This document shows, piece by piece, positions 44,310 to 57,939 of a stretch of DNA of 64,000 nt (the stretch's first letter is position 1; each line of letters starts with the position of its first letter). Below the pieces are notes generated by a model. That model was not told the origin of the DNA, made no database searches, and saw only the letters and a program-made list of their open reading frames with translations. The position numbers and the translations under genes are program-made. This DNA comes from Impatiens glandulifera (taxonomy: Eukaryota; Streptophyta; Magnoliopsida; Ericales; Balsaminaceae), in the NCBI RefSeq assembly GCF_907164915.1, contig NW_025919557.1, positions 124,001 through 188,000 of the forward strand, given 5' to 3'.

Positions 44310-47240
44310 ATCTGGTTATAGGTACATGAGATTGTAAGTACACGATCCCGTTTTAAACCCTAATTTTAGTTAGGTATCCAAAACCCTATCTATTGATAGG
44401 TACATGAGATCGTTCGTACACGATCTAAGTTTAAAACCTAATTGTAGTTAAATATCCAAAATCCTATTTTTTTATAGGTATGTGAGATCGTTCGTACATG
44501 ATGTCGTTCTAAACCCTAATTGTAGTTAGGTATCCAAAACCCTATATGTTGATAGGTGCGTGAGATTGTCTATACACGATCCCTTCCTAAACCATAATTG
44601 TAGTTAGGTAAAAATCTATGAGTTAATAGGTTCGTGAGATCGTTCGTACACGATTCCGTTCTAAACCCTAATTGTTGTTAGGTATCCAAAACCCTATTTG
44701 TTGATACATACATGAGATCGTTTATACACGATCCCGTTCTAAACCTTAATTGTAGTTAGATATCCAAAACCCTGTATGTTGATAGCTACATGAGATCGTT
44801 CGTACAATATCCTGTTCTAAACCCTAATTTTAGTTAGGTATCTAAAACCCTATATGTTGATAGGTATGTGAGATCATTCGTACACAATCTCGTTTTAAAT
44901 CCTAATTGTAGTTAGGCATCTAAAACTCTATTGTTATAAGTATGCGAGATCGTTCGTATACGATCACGTTTAAACCCTCATTGCTATTAGGTATCCCAAA
45001 ACCTTATTTGTTCATAAGTATGATAGATCGTTTTTACGATTCCGCTAAAATAACTTTAATTGTAGTTAGGAGTTTAAACCTTATTCGTTAATAGGTGCGA
45101 GATATTGTTTGTACACGAGCCCGTTTAAACCCTAATGTTATTAGGTATCCCAAAACCCTATATGTTGATAGGTGCTATATATCGTTTTTACGATTCTACT
45201 AAAAACACTAATTGTATTTAGGTATCTAAACCCTATCTGTTCATAGGTGCGCTAATCATTCGTACAAGATTCTGTCTGTAAACCCTATTTGTCAATAGGT
45301 CGAGACCTCATTTGTATAAGGTTCCGTTAGAAACCCTATATATTGATAGGTACGATAATCGTTCATACACGATTCCATCTGTAAACTTTATTTGACAATA
45401 GGTCCAGACATTATTTATAAATAGTTCTGTTAAAAACCCTATTTGTTCATTGGTACGTGAATCGTTCATACACGATTTCTCTTGTAAAACCTATTTGTCG
45501 ATAGGTTCGGACATCATTTGTATATGATTCCGTTAAAAACCCTATATGTTGATAGGTGCGTTAATTGTTAGTACACGATTCCATCTATAAACCCTATATG
45601 TTTATAGATAGAGACATCATTTATATATGATTCAGCTAGAAACCCTATCTATATATAAGTGCGTTAATCGTTCATACACGACTCCATCTATAAACCATAT
45701 TTGTTAATAAGTCGAGACATCGTTTATATACGATTCCAAAAAAACCCTATCTCTCGATAAGTATCACCTCTTCAAACATCACTAAGTCCAAACATCTCAA
45801 AATAGAAACTCTATCTCTCCATAGGTATTCAAGTCTTGTTTGTCAACAAGCACAAAGATCATTTGTACATGATTCTAACCAAACCCTATCACTCTATATG
45901 TAACTAAACCCTGCCATTCGAAAAGGTATCTCTAAACCCTATTCTTCCATAGCTCCCCAAACCAAACCTTGTCATTTGAATAGGTACCTTAAAACCCTAT
46001 CATTCGAATAGGTCCCAAAACCATATCTTCCCATTCGAATAGGTACCTTAAAACCCTATCCTTAAATAGGTCCACGAACAAAACAACAAAAACGTTATCA
46101 TCCGAATAGGTATTCAAACCCTATCGCCTGAATATGTATCAAAACCCTATCCCCCAAAAAGGTATCCAAACCCTATCATTCGAATAGGTATATCTTCTCA
46201 AATTACAAAAATACAAAGTCTTATTTGTCAATAAGCACAACGATCGTTTATACATGATCATGATAAACCCTGTCATTCAAATAGAGACCTCCAAACCATA
46301 TCCCTGGATAGGTTCTTGAACAAAACCATATCACTCGATATGTAACCAAACTCTATCTCTTGTTAGGTATTTAAGCCTTGTTTGTCAAAAAATAAAACGA
46401 TTATTTGTATATAATCCTGTTAAAATCCTATCTTCCGATGGGTAATCCCACAAAGTCCTGCTCAATCCTATCTTCTGATATGTACTCCAATGAAGTCTTC
46501 TTCCCTGATACAAACCCTATATCTTAATAGGTATTTAAGCCTTGTTTGACGACAAGCACATCAATTATTTGTACATAATCCTATTGAATTCCTATCTTCC
46601 GTTAGAGAATTGTACAAATTCCTGTTCGAAATCCTATCTTCTGATAGGTACTCCAATGAAGTCTCGTTCTCTAATACAAACCATATCTCTTGATAGGTAT
46701 TTAAACCTTGTTTGTCGACAAGCACAACGATTATTTATACATAATCCTTTTCAAATCCTATCTTCTGATAAGTAATCCTACAAAGTCCTATTTGAAATCC
46801 TATCTTCTGATATGTACTCTAATGAAGTCCTGTTCCCGGATACAGTCATGTTCTGATCTAGTTCTCTGATAAATGGTTTTTCCCAATTATGGACACATGA
46901 ATGTCTATCTACTGATGACACCATAATCATTTATACATGATCATTATTAAACTCACTTGCGAGTACCCTTTATGGAAAGTTTGTTAACTTTCGTGATAAA
47001 CATTGACGATACCATGATCATATATACATGATCACACGATAGTAAGTCCTAAAGGAAAGTCTATTGACTTTCTCACTAAGACTTGTCTATTGATAAGTCT
47101 CATGATCATATGTTTATGATCGCCGTGAAATATTACTTGTTAGTAACCCACATGAAACGCTACTAAAGCTTTCATGTTCTTTGTATATCTCTTAACAATA
47201 ACCCTTAGTTATTTATAGATGATTAAAACATAAATAATCT
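44310..47240 (+). repeat. Hairpin array, copy B
   Basis: It has the same architecture as 4837-7860, with modules in the same order. It includes one more 78-bp unit near 44,690-44,770 (cctatttgttgatacata region) and lacks one of the units of about 175 bp found near 7,080-7,330 in copy A. Most substitutions fall in spacers or loops, but some break stems (GATACA at about 44,703). This comparison shows which stems remain paired. Confidence 0.8.
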
Positions 47241-48031
47241 GTTGATATTCATGTTAGACAGGATTTTATAGGTACTTTGTTGAGTTCTACACTAGTAGAA
47301 AAAAGGGTATCAGTAAGAGAAAAAACCGTTACTGAAAGCTAAAAAACCGTTACTGTTAACATTCTGTAACGACGAATAAAACTGTTACCATTTGTTACAG
47401 AAACGAGCGTTACTGATACTTTTCTAGTATCAATAACGACTTTTAAGGCTTTCAAAAGTCGTTACTGATACTCCTCTAACAATAGTAACATTTTTAGCCA
47501 AGGTTAAAATCGTTATAGATAAAGCATTAGTAACGGTTTTAACCAAGGTTAAATCGTTACTGATAAAGTATTACTAGTAACCGTTTTCTTATTTATAAAA
47601 CTGTTATAATATATTACTAGTAACAGTTTTTTTTATTTATAAAACCGTTACTGATATATTACTAGTAAGGGTTTTCTTATTTTTAATACCGTTACTAAAA
47701 AACATAATCGTTTTTTTTATATATTATATTTGTACATATTTAAACGATAATAATTATCTATTTTCCAAAACTATTAATATACTCCAAAAACCACAATCAT
47801 CAATCCAAATACCACAATCATAATCCAAAAAATGTAACAAATGTACCCTACATCAGCAGTGAGAAAACAATTACAATATTAAACCAATCAGAAAACTTCT
47901 TAAGCACACCTTAGGATAATATGGCTCCTTATACCAAACAAAGCATAGAACAACCAAAAATGCAAAAAATTGTAACTCAGTGAAATAACAATAGAGAATA
48001 TAGGTATAAACATAAGGAAATCTTGGACAAC

Positions 48032-49076
48032 CTAGCATCCTCTCTAATTCTTAGATTTTTTCCAACTGGATTTAATAAGTCATTAATGACCTATGGTTGA
48101 AGAATGTTAAATCATGTTAGTATTAACACTGTTCCAAGAGTAAGAAGTTACTTCGCCGTAGATAGATTAGCTAAAGCAGATACAGTGAGCCCAGCACATT
48201 TATATGTTACCATTGAACACAAAATAATTCAACATAGTAATGCAATGATTTAAAACAGATTACAAAGTCAACAAATAGAGAAAGTACATGTAGAAAATAG
48301 AACAGATGGAAACACAAAGACTAATTACCTCCTCTTCCAAGGAATTTGGATACCAGCAATATATAAACAAGTGAATTAGCAATAGAATCAATCTAAGCCG
48401 GTAGAAAAAAGGATAGAATCTTGAACATTAACAAGGGGTTTCAGGTCAAACTAATCACTACACATTTCCAGAAAAATCATTGTCCAACAAAAATTAATGG
48501 TTCAAGCACGCAAATTATGTACATACTAAATTACTCAAAAATACTTCCAGTACATGATACAAAAACGCAAATACTACAAAGAAGAAGCACAGACCAATTT
48601 TCAAGAGTTTAAAATAAATATTAGAAGATTACCTCGTTATAGATCTCCAAGTATGAGACACGAAGAAGAAACTCACGATTTGGAGTCTAACACACAGATA
48701 ATTTCATTTTAATTTTTTTCTTTTATCATGTGTAATTATTGTAGGATTCCACATTACAAATGAATTACCTCTTGAATGATACTAAAAGTATCTTTCATAG
48801 CTAATAGAATAATACCCAGAGACTTCTGATCCCCCTTTTCAATAGTAGCCAAAATGTCACTGAATTTACATTATAGTTAAGAACTTTTTAAGAAATACAC
48901 TAACCACATCTGGTATTGGTCTAAATATAAAATTGAGAAACATCTTGCTATTGCAATTCTAATACAATTGTACAAACCCAAACACAAAGGTAATGATGAA
49001 AGGAAGAGATCGATCTTACATGCATAATGTGTGTCTTTCCACTGCTTGTCACACCATATGCAAAAATGGTTCCTTC
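48032..49076 (-). pseudogene. Captured kinesin motor exons, copy B
   Basis: The same four-exon series is present: P-loop exon at about 49,076-49,019 (FAYGVTSSGKTHIMH), then GDQ(K/R)SPGIILLAMKD, TPNREFLLRVSYLEIYNE, and VINDLLNPVGKNLRIREDA ending at 48,032. The splice dinucleotides I checked are kept. A few residues differ from copy A. Confidence 0.8.
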
Positions 49077-49139
49077 TCTTAAGAGAAAACATAAAAAGAT
49101 TTACAATTTACCTAGGTGAAAATCAAGAGTAGTTCAGGA

Positions 49140-50075
49140 GCAAGTGGATAATTATCATGTGAAGCAATTTGTTGAAGACACAAGCTCTTGTATCCTCTAA
49201 CAAGCTAATCTCTGACATAGACGTGCTCTCTATTGATGTGGAATCATTAGCCCCCAATAAAAATTTCAAGGTCACTCAATAAGCCGCCTTTTTGTTGAGA
49301 AGGAATGTGGAATAACTTTTCTTGAATTGAACGACACAGATTCTCCAAATCCTCCAAGCTAGTATCAGTGGGTTTCAACTATAAAAAGGAAAATAATCAT
49401 TTTTGTATAAAGTGGGTTTAACATATAGATAGAGGGGGATAAGAACATGTTTAGTAATATACTTGAAGCTCAAAATGATTCCCAAAACATGATATTAGAT
49501 GTTGAGGACTTCTAATGCATCTTGGTCGGCCACCAACCTTCAGATGTATCAAAGCAAGGAATGTATGATGAAGTGTGCATTTTGCATGATGATAGAAAGT
49601 CACTAAACAATGAACACCCAATAAATCCATCCATTAGATACCATTATTCCAATTCTGATGCATAGGGCTTATAAGAAAAAGAAAAAATGTGTCACATGGA
49701 GTGGCCTTATAATTTTGAGTAAGTATAAACGCAAAAACCAAATGTCTAGTATAGGATTACAAAACTATAGTTCAAAAAGAAGCCTACTATATGATCAATA
49801 AAACTACCAAGTTTATCCTCCTATACTGAAGGTCTGAATTGGTCTATTTGACAGCCAAAAACGAAGAAGTTTTTGTCTTAATATTAATAGAAGACAGTTA
49901 AATCACCTGTAGATGGCTCATCAAGAATAACTATAGGAGGAACTCCAATCATAACAATTGCAACAAATAATTTACATTTGTTTCCACCACTAAGGGAGAA
50001 AGAAGGCTTGTTGGCATGCTTCAACAAATCAAACTCTATTAATTTCTCTATAACCACCTGCCACATATAACTATC
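49140..50075 (-). pseudogene. Captured ABCA-type transporter exons, copy B
   Basis: This copy keeps an intact LSGGNK signature and [12 protein letters not shown]alker B stretch, followed by a good donor (ACAG/GTGATT, boundary at 49,907). The 'SPQHL' and LEDLENLCR-type blocks follow in the same order as in copy A, with different point changes. It shows that the stop and donor loss in copy A arose after duplication. Confidence 0.82.
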
Positions 50076-53000
50076 ATTATCATCCATCATGAAACTAATA
50101 TAAATATTAATGATGGTTCATTAACAAAAATACTAGGTGATCTTTGTCTGCAGGACAACTTATCAATGAGACACACACTAATCTAGCATTTGTCCCAAGT
50201 TACCTAATTAATGTGATTAATAATGAAACTTTGTTTCCTTTCTTGTTAGGTGCTAGAAAATGAAATAGCTTAACCCTTAACCAAAAGAAATTGAGTTAAT
50301 AAGACTTTTCCCCTCTACAAACATTACAGAATGTTATATTTTCTGGTTTGACCCTATACTATGTAACTTTACATGACACAATGTTACTTTATTTGGATTA
50401 AAGTAATAGTTATATTCTCTGTCACAGAAATACATAAGTTTGAAGATAATCAACTAATAAAGAAATTATAAAGTTTAAAACCAATTATTGCTATGCAATG
50501 GGGGTTTGCAGATAATCAACTGATAAAAAGGTTATATAAAATTTGAACTATTCAAACTAACATATTACAAATGTTACATAATCTCATTCAATAGTTTAAT
50601 AGATGGTTCAAGCATTTCATCAAACACCTGGTAGGAAAGTTTTACCATGTGCTATCAGATAGTACTAAAACCTCAAGTAATCAATCAATCATTCTAAAAT
50701 GGCTACTACAATATCAAATCTAGTCAATGATGATTAAATGACTCAAGACCATTCCAAAAATACATCTTTAAGATAAAATCGTGAATTCATATAGAGAGAA
50801 AGAGATTAACTGACCTATTGTGAAACAGAACATGTGAAGTATATACGTCAATAGCGTTCCTGTTATAGTCGGCGACAAGAGTTGTTATAGTCGGCGACTA
50901 CGATGGATGAGAATAAGAGATAAAGACCAGCGGTAGTGCCTTCTAAAATCAGATGTTATCCTTAATTGAGATTTGAGAATGAAAGAGAAGCATAAATTCA
51001 TTATAGTTCTTTAACTTTTAACATTAGTAACGGTTATTTTTAAAACCGTTACTGATACTATGTAGTAAAATAAAAGGTGAAGTCATATTAGTAACGATTT
51101 TAAGAATAATTGTTACTAATACCCTTATTTCGGAAAAAATAAATTAAAAACGTTATTATTTGTAACGGTTTTTTCATATACCCGTTACTGAACATTTTCA
51201 TCAGTAACGGTGTTATATAGCCATTACTGATATCTTCATAACAATAACGGTTTACTATAATCGTTACAGATAAAAATTATCAGTAAGGGCGTTATAGCGC
51301 CGTTACTAAACTTCGTTACCAAAACTCCATTTTCTACTAGTGCTATAAAACAAAATTTTCAAGAATCATCTTTGTTAGGATCAGCACCAAAGAAAGATCC
51401 CTAAAACAATGCATGGAATCACGTTGATAAAATGTTATAAACATCATCAACATGTCACACCAACCACGACACGCTACTAGTTATATCTTCATTATAAATT
51501 GGACTAGATAACCTAGTGTTAAATGTCATACTCGAATCAAGGTTTTGAAAACTAGTTTGTTGTATTCAAATTCGATTTGAGAGGGGAACTCTATAAGAAC
51601 TAAAATTTACACTCCAATATATAATATTAAAATACATATTTTGATTTATTTTAAATAAATAAAATTAAAATAATTAACCTCATGGCCAAAAACCAATTAA
51701 AACAATTAATTAGGCTAATTATTGTGATAATTAAAGCCTAATTTATTAAGGGAAATGGTAAAAAATAATAAAAATAAAATTATTTAAAATAAATGTTGTA
51801 CTCATTTATTTGAAAATAATTTTTGAAAAATTAAGGGACAAAAATAAATAATTTAGAATGAATTGTTCTATCTATTTCATTCAAAACAATTATTTATTTA
51901 ACCCTAAAAATATACAAAAAAAAGGAAAAATATTTACCATATTTATTTTAATATTTTGTGTATTTAAAAAGATCAAATATAAAAGAAAAAGGTTTTAAAA
52001 TTAAATAAATCTATAATCGGGTGTAGCCGAAAACAAAAGAGAAGATTAAATTACATTCAACGTGTTATAGCATTATATGTAGCCCGTTTTAGCGGAAATA
52101 GCACGCTCCCGAGATGCAGCAAAACATGTAATAGAATGCCAAGGCTAACAGAATGCTAATAGAACGCAAACAGAACACTTAAACGCGCCATAAACGACAT
52201 TGTTTTTTTTACTCCGTTCTTCTTCTTCATTGTGAAGCCGAGCAGATAAGATTGAATTTCTGTGGTTGATTTTGCCAAGTTGGAACTCAATCTTTAGTCC
52301 GCCATTTTGTCTCATTTAAATCCTGAAATGATCACCCAACGATGGTGATCATTTCGCCCTATCAAAATAGGGATGAATCATCCCTACTCCGGCGACTGAA
52401 GCCAAGAACATCCAAAAGCCATTAATAGATTTTTTCCGATTTAGGACACTTTGAGCCTCCATTAACTCAGGGACAGTATAAATACACTCATGAGTCATTG
52501 TGAATCTAAGAACCAACTCATAACCTCAAAATCGAAGAAAAACAAAAATCCGCCATTAAAGCTTTAAGCTTTTGATTTTTCAATTTTTCTGTTTGAGGCA
52601 TTAAAGTTTGAATCTGAACATCCAGAAAGATTTCCTAAGGATCAAAGATTGTTCTCCAATCACCCTCTAATTCATATTTACAGTTTGAATTTGAAATTTT
52701 TATATTTCAAATTGCATAAGCTTGTATGCTTACTATTTATGATGTTTTATGGTTCAAAATTAATTCCCTAGATGATTTAGAAACTATCTAGTTATGATAG
52801 AATCGATCTAAATAAAAAAACTCAAATTTGAATTTAAAAAATCAAAAAAACGGGTTTGTTGTTCTTGGGTTAATTTTGTTGTATCACAACACAGAAAGCT
52901 TTACATTATGATTGTAATGATGTTAGGCCACTGTTTGAATCATGTTTGTTCCATCAATTTTTTCATAATAAATTGAAATTTTTGAGTTCTTTAATTGGTC

Positions 53001-53289
53001 TAAACGAACTGACAATGTTCTTATTTTAGTACCAATAAAGTATATGTAGTATAAGGAAGCTATTTGATAACTGCTTATACTTCAAAACAACTTTAAGATC
53101 AAAAATCTAATTATTGATCACAAACTGTTTTTAACAAATTAATTATCATCTAGATCGATTAATAGCTTGAGTGATAATCAACATGTTCCTATGAGCTTTG
53201 TGAAGCTACCCAATCTCTTAGATCAAAGAATCAGAGCTAAAAATGAATTTAAAAACATACATTTTTGTGTTCTTGAGAACAAAGGCTTG

Positions 53290-53930
53290 TTAGCCTAGGT
53301 CCGAGAGGTTCAACCAGGGATCCTCAATCCGGACCGAAACCTAAGACCGATGTTCTTGAGTTAGGACCGAGAGGTCTAACCGATGTTCTCGAATTAGGAC
53401 CGAGAAATCCGACCGATGTTCTTGAGCTAGAACCGAGAAATCCGGCTAGGGATTTTCACCTAGGACAAAGAGGTCCTATCGTGGGACCGAGAATCCCAAA
53501 TCCTAAGACCGAGAGGTCCGACTGTGGGACCAAGAATCCCAAACCCTAGGACCGAGAGGTCCGACTGTGGGACCAAGAATCCTAAACCCTAGGACCGAGA
53601 TATTCGACATTGGGAGTGAGAATCCAATGCTTAGGACAAAGAGCTCCCAAACTTAGGACCGAAGGACTTAGCCTAGAGATAGCCTAGGACCGATAGGTTT
53701 ATACATCTCAACCGAGAAACTTATCTCTAGGCAAACCTAGGGTCGATGGGTTTATACACCTAGACTGGTAAGATCAATACAGGTTCAAGAGTCCATAGCA
53801 CATCAACCAAGGGACTTTACTCCTTACACCGAAGATCCCGAGCCTCAACCGAGGGGCTCCTCGACCTTAACCGAAGGTTTATTGACCTCGACCATTAAAA
53901 ATGAACCCCTAGCTTAGGACTCCGGTCCTA
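53290..53930 (+). repeat. Second hairpin array, inside the LTR, copy B
   Basis: Same modules as 13,588-14,240, with the TAGGAC...GTCCTA stem retained (near 53,460-53,477). Perfect GGACC-gaga-GGTCC stems occur near 53,548. Confidence 0.75.
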
Positions 53931-54184
53931 AGGCATGTTTTGTTCCATTTTTCAATATACAAAATTATTTTTATAAATTTGGCACTCCAAATCATTTGGC
54001 ACTCTAAAATATTTTTTTGGATATTTTCATAAAATAAATTAGACAAAGGCTTGTTTTGTGTTTATTTCTCAACCTTGATGCCTTTAAAATGACTAGTATT
54101 TTTCAGGTATATCCTCTTTAGTTATCATCCGCAATAAGTACCCGCATTTAAATATTGGTGTTTTAATATTTTAAATAACGATAA

Positions 54185-54325
54185 CCCACCAAGGTAGCCT
54201 AGTGGTAAGTGTTGGCTTAAGATACTAAAAGAACATGAGTTCGATTCCATCAGGAAGCGTGTTGAGTTTAAGTTGGGGGCGATGCCTGTAAGGTATCATG
54301 CCAATTCTCCTACATAAATAAAAAT
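54185..54325 (+). mobile_element. tRNA-derived SINE, copy B
   Basis: A box TAGCCTAGTGG at 54,195-54,205 and B box AGTTCGATTCC at 54,238-54,248. It is at the same site as in copy A, so the insertion predates the duplication. Confidence 0.75.
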
Positions 54326-54912
54326 AAAATAAATTTTAGATATCGATAAAACCTAGAAGCATGACTTTCACCGAAAGAATAATTGGTTAAATCTCAAACG
54401 TTATACAACCAATTTTCAAATGTTAACTTTATAAGTAGAGGCGTTTTTAAAACGGGTACAAAGGATGAAGTGCGAAATCCTTTCACCAGTATCACCGAAC
54501 TACGAACTAGCCTTTCACCAGTAAAAACTTTAGTCAATACGTTTGTCAACTTTTATTGATTTTTAAAAATCAATTGGTGAATTTATTTTAAAATAAATTT
54601 TCTTTTAAATTAATTATGTTTAATTAATTTAAACTAAATGATTTTCTAAAAAATTAAACTGTGATTTGATTACCTTAATCCTTGGATTATTTAAAATTTA
54701 ACTACGATATTAATTAATTTTAAATAATTTTAAAAATTGTCAGGAATTAGTTACATCTTTTACAATAATATTTTAATTTAAAAGAAAATTTTTAACACGT
54801 AAATCGATATTGAATTTCTCGAATCACAAGATTTTCACAAGAACCTACACAAGAGGTTTTTCCGGGGATACACACCAAAATTAATTTAAAATTATGATTG
54901 CGGGGTGTTATG

Positions 54913-54961
54913 TTAATTCTATTTAAATCAAACAAAATATATATTGAACATTTTAAAAAAT

Positions 54962-54993
<32 letters not shown>

Positions 54994-56628
54994 ATAGTTA
55001 GTCTTCTATCTTATTATTTATTATACTAATATATTTTATTTATATAATAATTTGATATATAATTATAAATTTAATAATAAATATTAATAATAAATTTGTA
55101 AACATTTATATATAAATGTTTATATATAAATACTGCAATTATATGTTTTGAGCACTAAGTTTGATTTATATAAAATGTTGCTAATAGTAAGGTTTATTTT
55201 TAGCCATAATTGCGGTTTTATATAATGTCATAAAATTGACGGTTATCTGTTATTAATAAATTTTTAATTACGAATTTATATATCACGGTATAATTGAATA
55301 GATTAATTGCGATTTTTATAAATCATCATTAATGGTGAGCTTTTTTATTCCAATTTTAAATATTGTCGTTAAATTTTAAAAATAATAACATTTTTTTATT
55401 GATGAAAGAAAAAACATTAATAAAACCAAATATGATTAGTCTCTTTCATCCATCTTATAATTCTCCAATATAATAATTGTAATTTGATTTCAGTTTTTTC
55501 AGTTTTTTTTACTATTCCATTTATGATGAACTTAATTTACTAAATATTTTTTAAGTCTTCCATTAATATTCAAATATTAAAGACATATGAATTTAATTAT
55601 AATCAAAACAAAACTCATTAAAATAAATTAAATATAATTTTTCAAAACATCTCACAAGATCTTCTTAGTTGAATAGTAATATTTGGCATCCAATTCACCT
55701 TCGTGTCTTGAGAGTTTGTACATAATCATTCATTGAAATTAATTATTATTAGTGCAATTTAAAATATCATCTAAAAAATAAAAGAAGGATTATAGAATCA
55801 ACTATTTCACCAGATTCAATCTTTTGATTTAACCCAATAACTTCTATTGTAAAAAAATTGTCAAAATTTTGTAATGGTTTAAATGAAAGTAAAAAGAACC
55901 GAGAACAATATTTTGTGATCCAATACAAACCCTCACCTCCTAAGAGCCAATCTTAAACAACATCATTGAAAAGAGTTGAAAGTCTACCAACCATAAATAA
56001 AGGTTTGACATTAGTTTTAGTAATTTTATAATTTTCTTGAGTTGATTCAGGCATTTTAAACATTTCCAAGAAATTCAGTTCATTGATTGAAACTCAATTT
56101 CATGTTATGTCCAGAGCCCTCCAAAAAGTTATATGTATATATTTAATACTAAAATAAAAAAGTGAAAAAATAATATTTATATATATTTATATATAATTGC
56201 ATACCACATTTGTTTGAAGACTCTATTCCATCTGAGATAGGACCCTCTGTTAAGCAACCAGGTTTGTCTGCTACCAAATAGATCTCTCTTTTGTTTATCT
56301 CTTTACATGTGGTTAAAACCTATATTCGTTGTTATATTTATAGGAAAACTCATGGGTTGGAGAAGTAATGTGAAAAAGAAGGATAGATAGTTATGATCTT
56401 TTTCATCTTTTATTCACATCAGAATTTTGTTTGGTGATCTGATTATATCTTCAGAAGGAAGGAAAAAATCTTGTTCAAAACCTTTAATGGTTCTATAATT
56501 AGATTTATATAAAACTATAATTTTCAAATTTATATTGGACTATAATTTTCAGTTTGATATATATATTACAAGTTAGTTAATCATTTAGTGAAGGTGAGAT
56601 TGTTTAACACTTTAACTAGTTTATTTCC
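54913..56628. other. AT-rich flank with a single copy of the 1.48-kb unit, copy B
   Basis: 55,297-56,628 matches the start and most of the 1,484-bp unit that is triplicated in copy A. It then joins directly to sequence matching 22,073 in copy A (junction at tttatttc/caccatt). No coding signal. Confidence 0.8.
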
Positions 56629-56929
56629 ACCATTGTAATTAGTTTATGAATAATGCAGATGGCAAACAAATCAATCATATGTGCTAGTTTAACAATTCAG
56701 TCTTGATTCAGAAGAAGGCAACAAAGATATCTTCTGACATGAAGGGAACAACTATCTTTCTTCTTGGTAATTTTGATGGCTTCATCAATAATAGTAATTA
56801 TTGGTAATCTTATCTCGTAATAATTACACGTAAATATTATTGTAAACAATGACAATAGAAAAAAAAATAAAACAGATTATGTAATAAAATGAAGAAAAAT
56901 CTTCTTGTTTGCTCTGAGTCATGTGAAAT

Positions 56930-57403
56930 CACAGTTCCCTTACAATAGTTTTACCGTCTTCGTATGTTCTGAAGAGTTTCGTCAGTGGTTACTTCACAGG
57001 GTACAACGGAACCTACAATTTGTTTAGCACAAAAAACCACTATAACAGCGAACTAGAAAAATTATTTGAATCACAATCACCGAGTTTCAAGAGAACTAGT
57101 CGAGTCAAGAATTTGAAGATCGCTCACAAAGAACACTCACAAAGAATATAAAAGACTTTTGAAATTCTAGAATGTGAAATGATAAAATGATGTATTTAGA
57201 GGAATACAAAGTGAAGAAATATTTATAGTTGAAGTTAGACTCTAAAACTATTAATCAATTCTTTGATTCAAATATTTATAGTTGAATTAGGTGAGAATTT
57301 TATTTGGATTAAATTTAACAATTAATTTACATTTGAATTTTTTTGTGAATTTCATCACAAATATGATTTCCATTGAATTAATAGAATTAGTTTAATTCCA
57401 ACA
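56930..57403 (-). mobile_element. 3' LTR of reverse copia element, copy B
   Basis: TGTTGGAATT begins on the reverse strand at 57,403, with a TATA box (CTATAAATA) around 57,228. It retains about 70 bases near 57,005-57,065 ('caaattgtaggttccgttgt' on the reverse strand) that are missing from copy A. The far end is uncertain. Confidence 0.6.
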
Positions 57404-57939
57404 AGTCCCTATATTAATGAAAATTGAAAGATTAACCGGTGAAAGATTCAATAGTTGAATCCTACATAAATTAGGCAAGTGTAACCTTTTGAATCTTTCT
57501 TATGAAGGTATATAACTTTACTAGTCGATTAGTAGACTCGATGTCCTTGAACTATTCTGCCTTTTGTGTAAACAATTACACACTTTCACATATAATTATT
57601 TTTGATACATGTCATTTCTCATGATTGTGTTCGTTTTGGCCGTGAACACTCGCTTGGTTCTGTGAGAGAGTCTAGAATTGATCCGTACAATACATTCAAA
57701 AGGGCCCCACTTCTCTATCAAATAGGTGATCTCTTTGTTCACAAAGAATCATTAAAAGTCTGTGTGCTTATCCTTTTCCGAAATGTTATTTTATCGTAGG
57801 GATTTTTCACCAATAGCAATCTACCAAGTTTAGTATATTTAAGTTGTCCCATTGAACCAAATTCTTGGGATCTCCAGTCATCATAGGTTGGGTTTCCCTT
57901 AATACTAAATTATTTTAGGTTTAAGTCACATTCCTTATG

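Larger units (their letters stand above)
47290..51342. mobile_element. Non-autonomous CACTA transposon, copy B
   Basis: CACTAGTAGAAAA at 47,290 and TTTTCTACTAGTG ending at 51,342 are flanked by CTA (47,287-47,289 and 51,343-51,345). The length of 4,053 bp is slightly more than copy A, because of small indels such as one near 50,545-50,580. Subterminal GTAACGGTT words fill both ends. Gene fragments are as in copy A. Confidence 0.92.
51453..54912 (+). mobile_element. LTR-like block of the gypsy element, copy B (promoter retained)
   Basis: It runs from TGTCACACC to GGGGTGTTATG. It retains 52,105-52,487, deleted in copy A, which holds TATAAATA (52,477-52,484) about 1.0 kb into the block, followed by a leader-like sequence. 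This supports the LTR reading. The retained segment also has a short run of related words ('aacagaatgctaatagaacg'). Confidence 0.6.
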
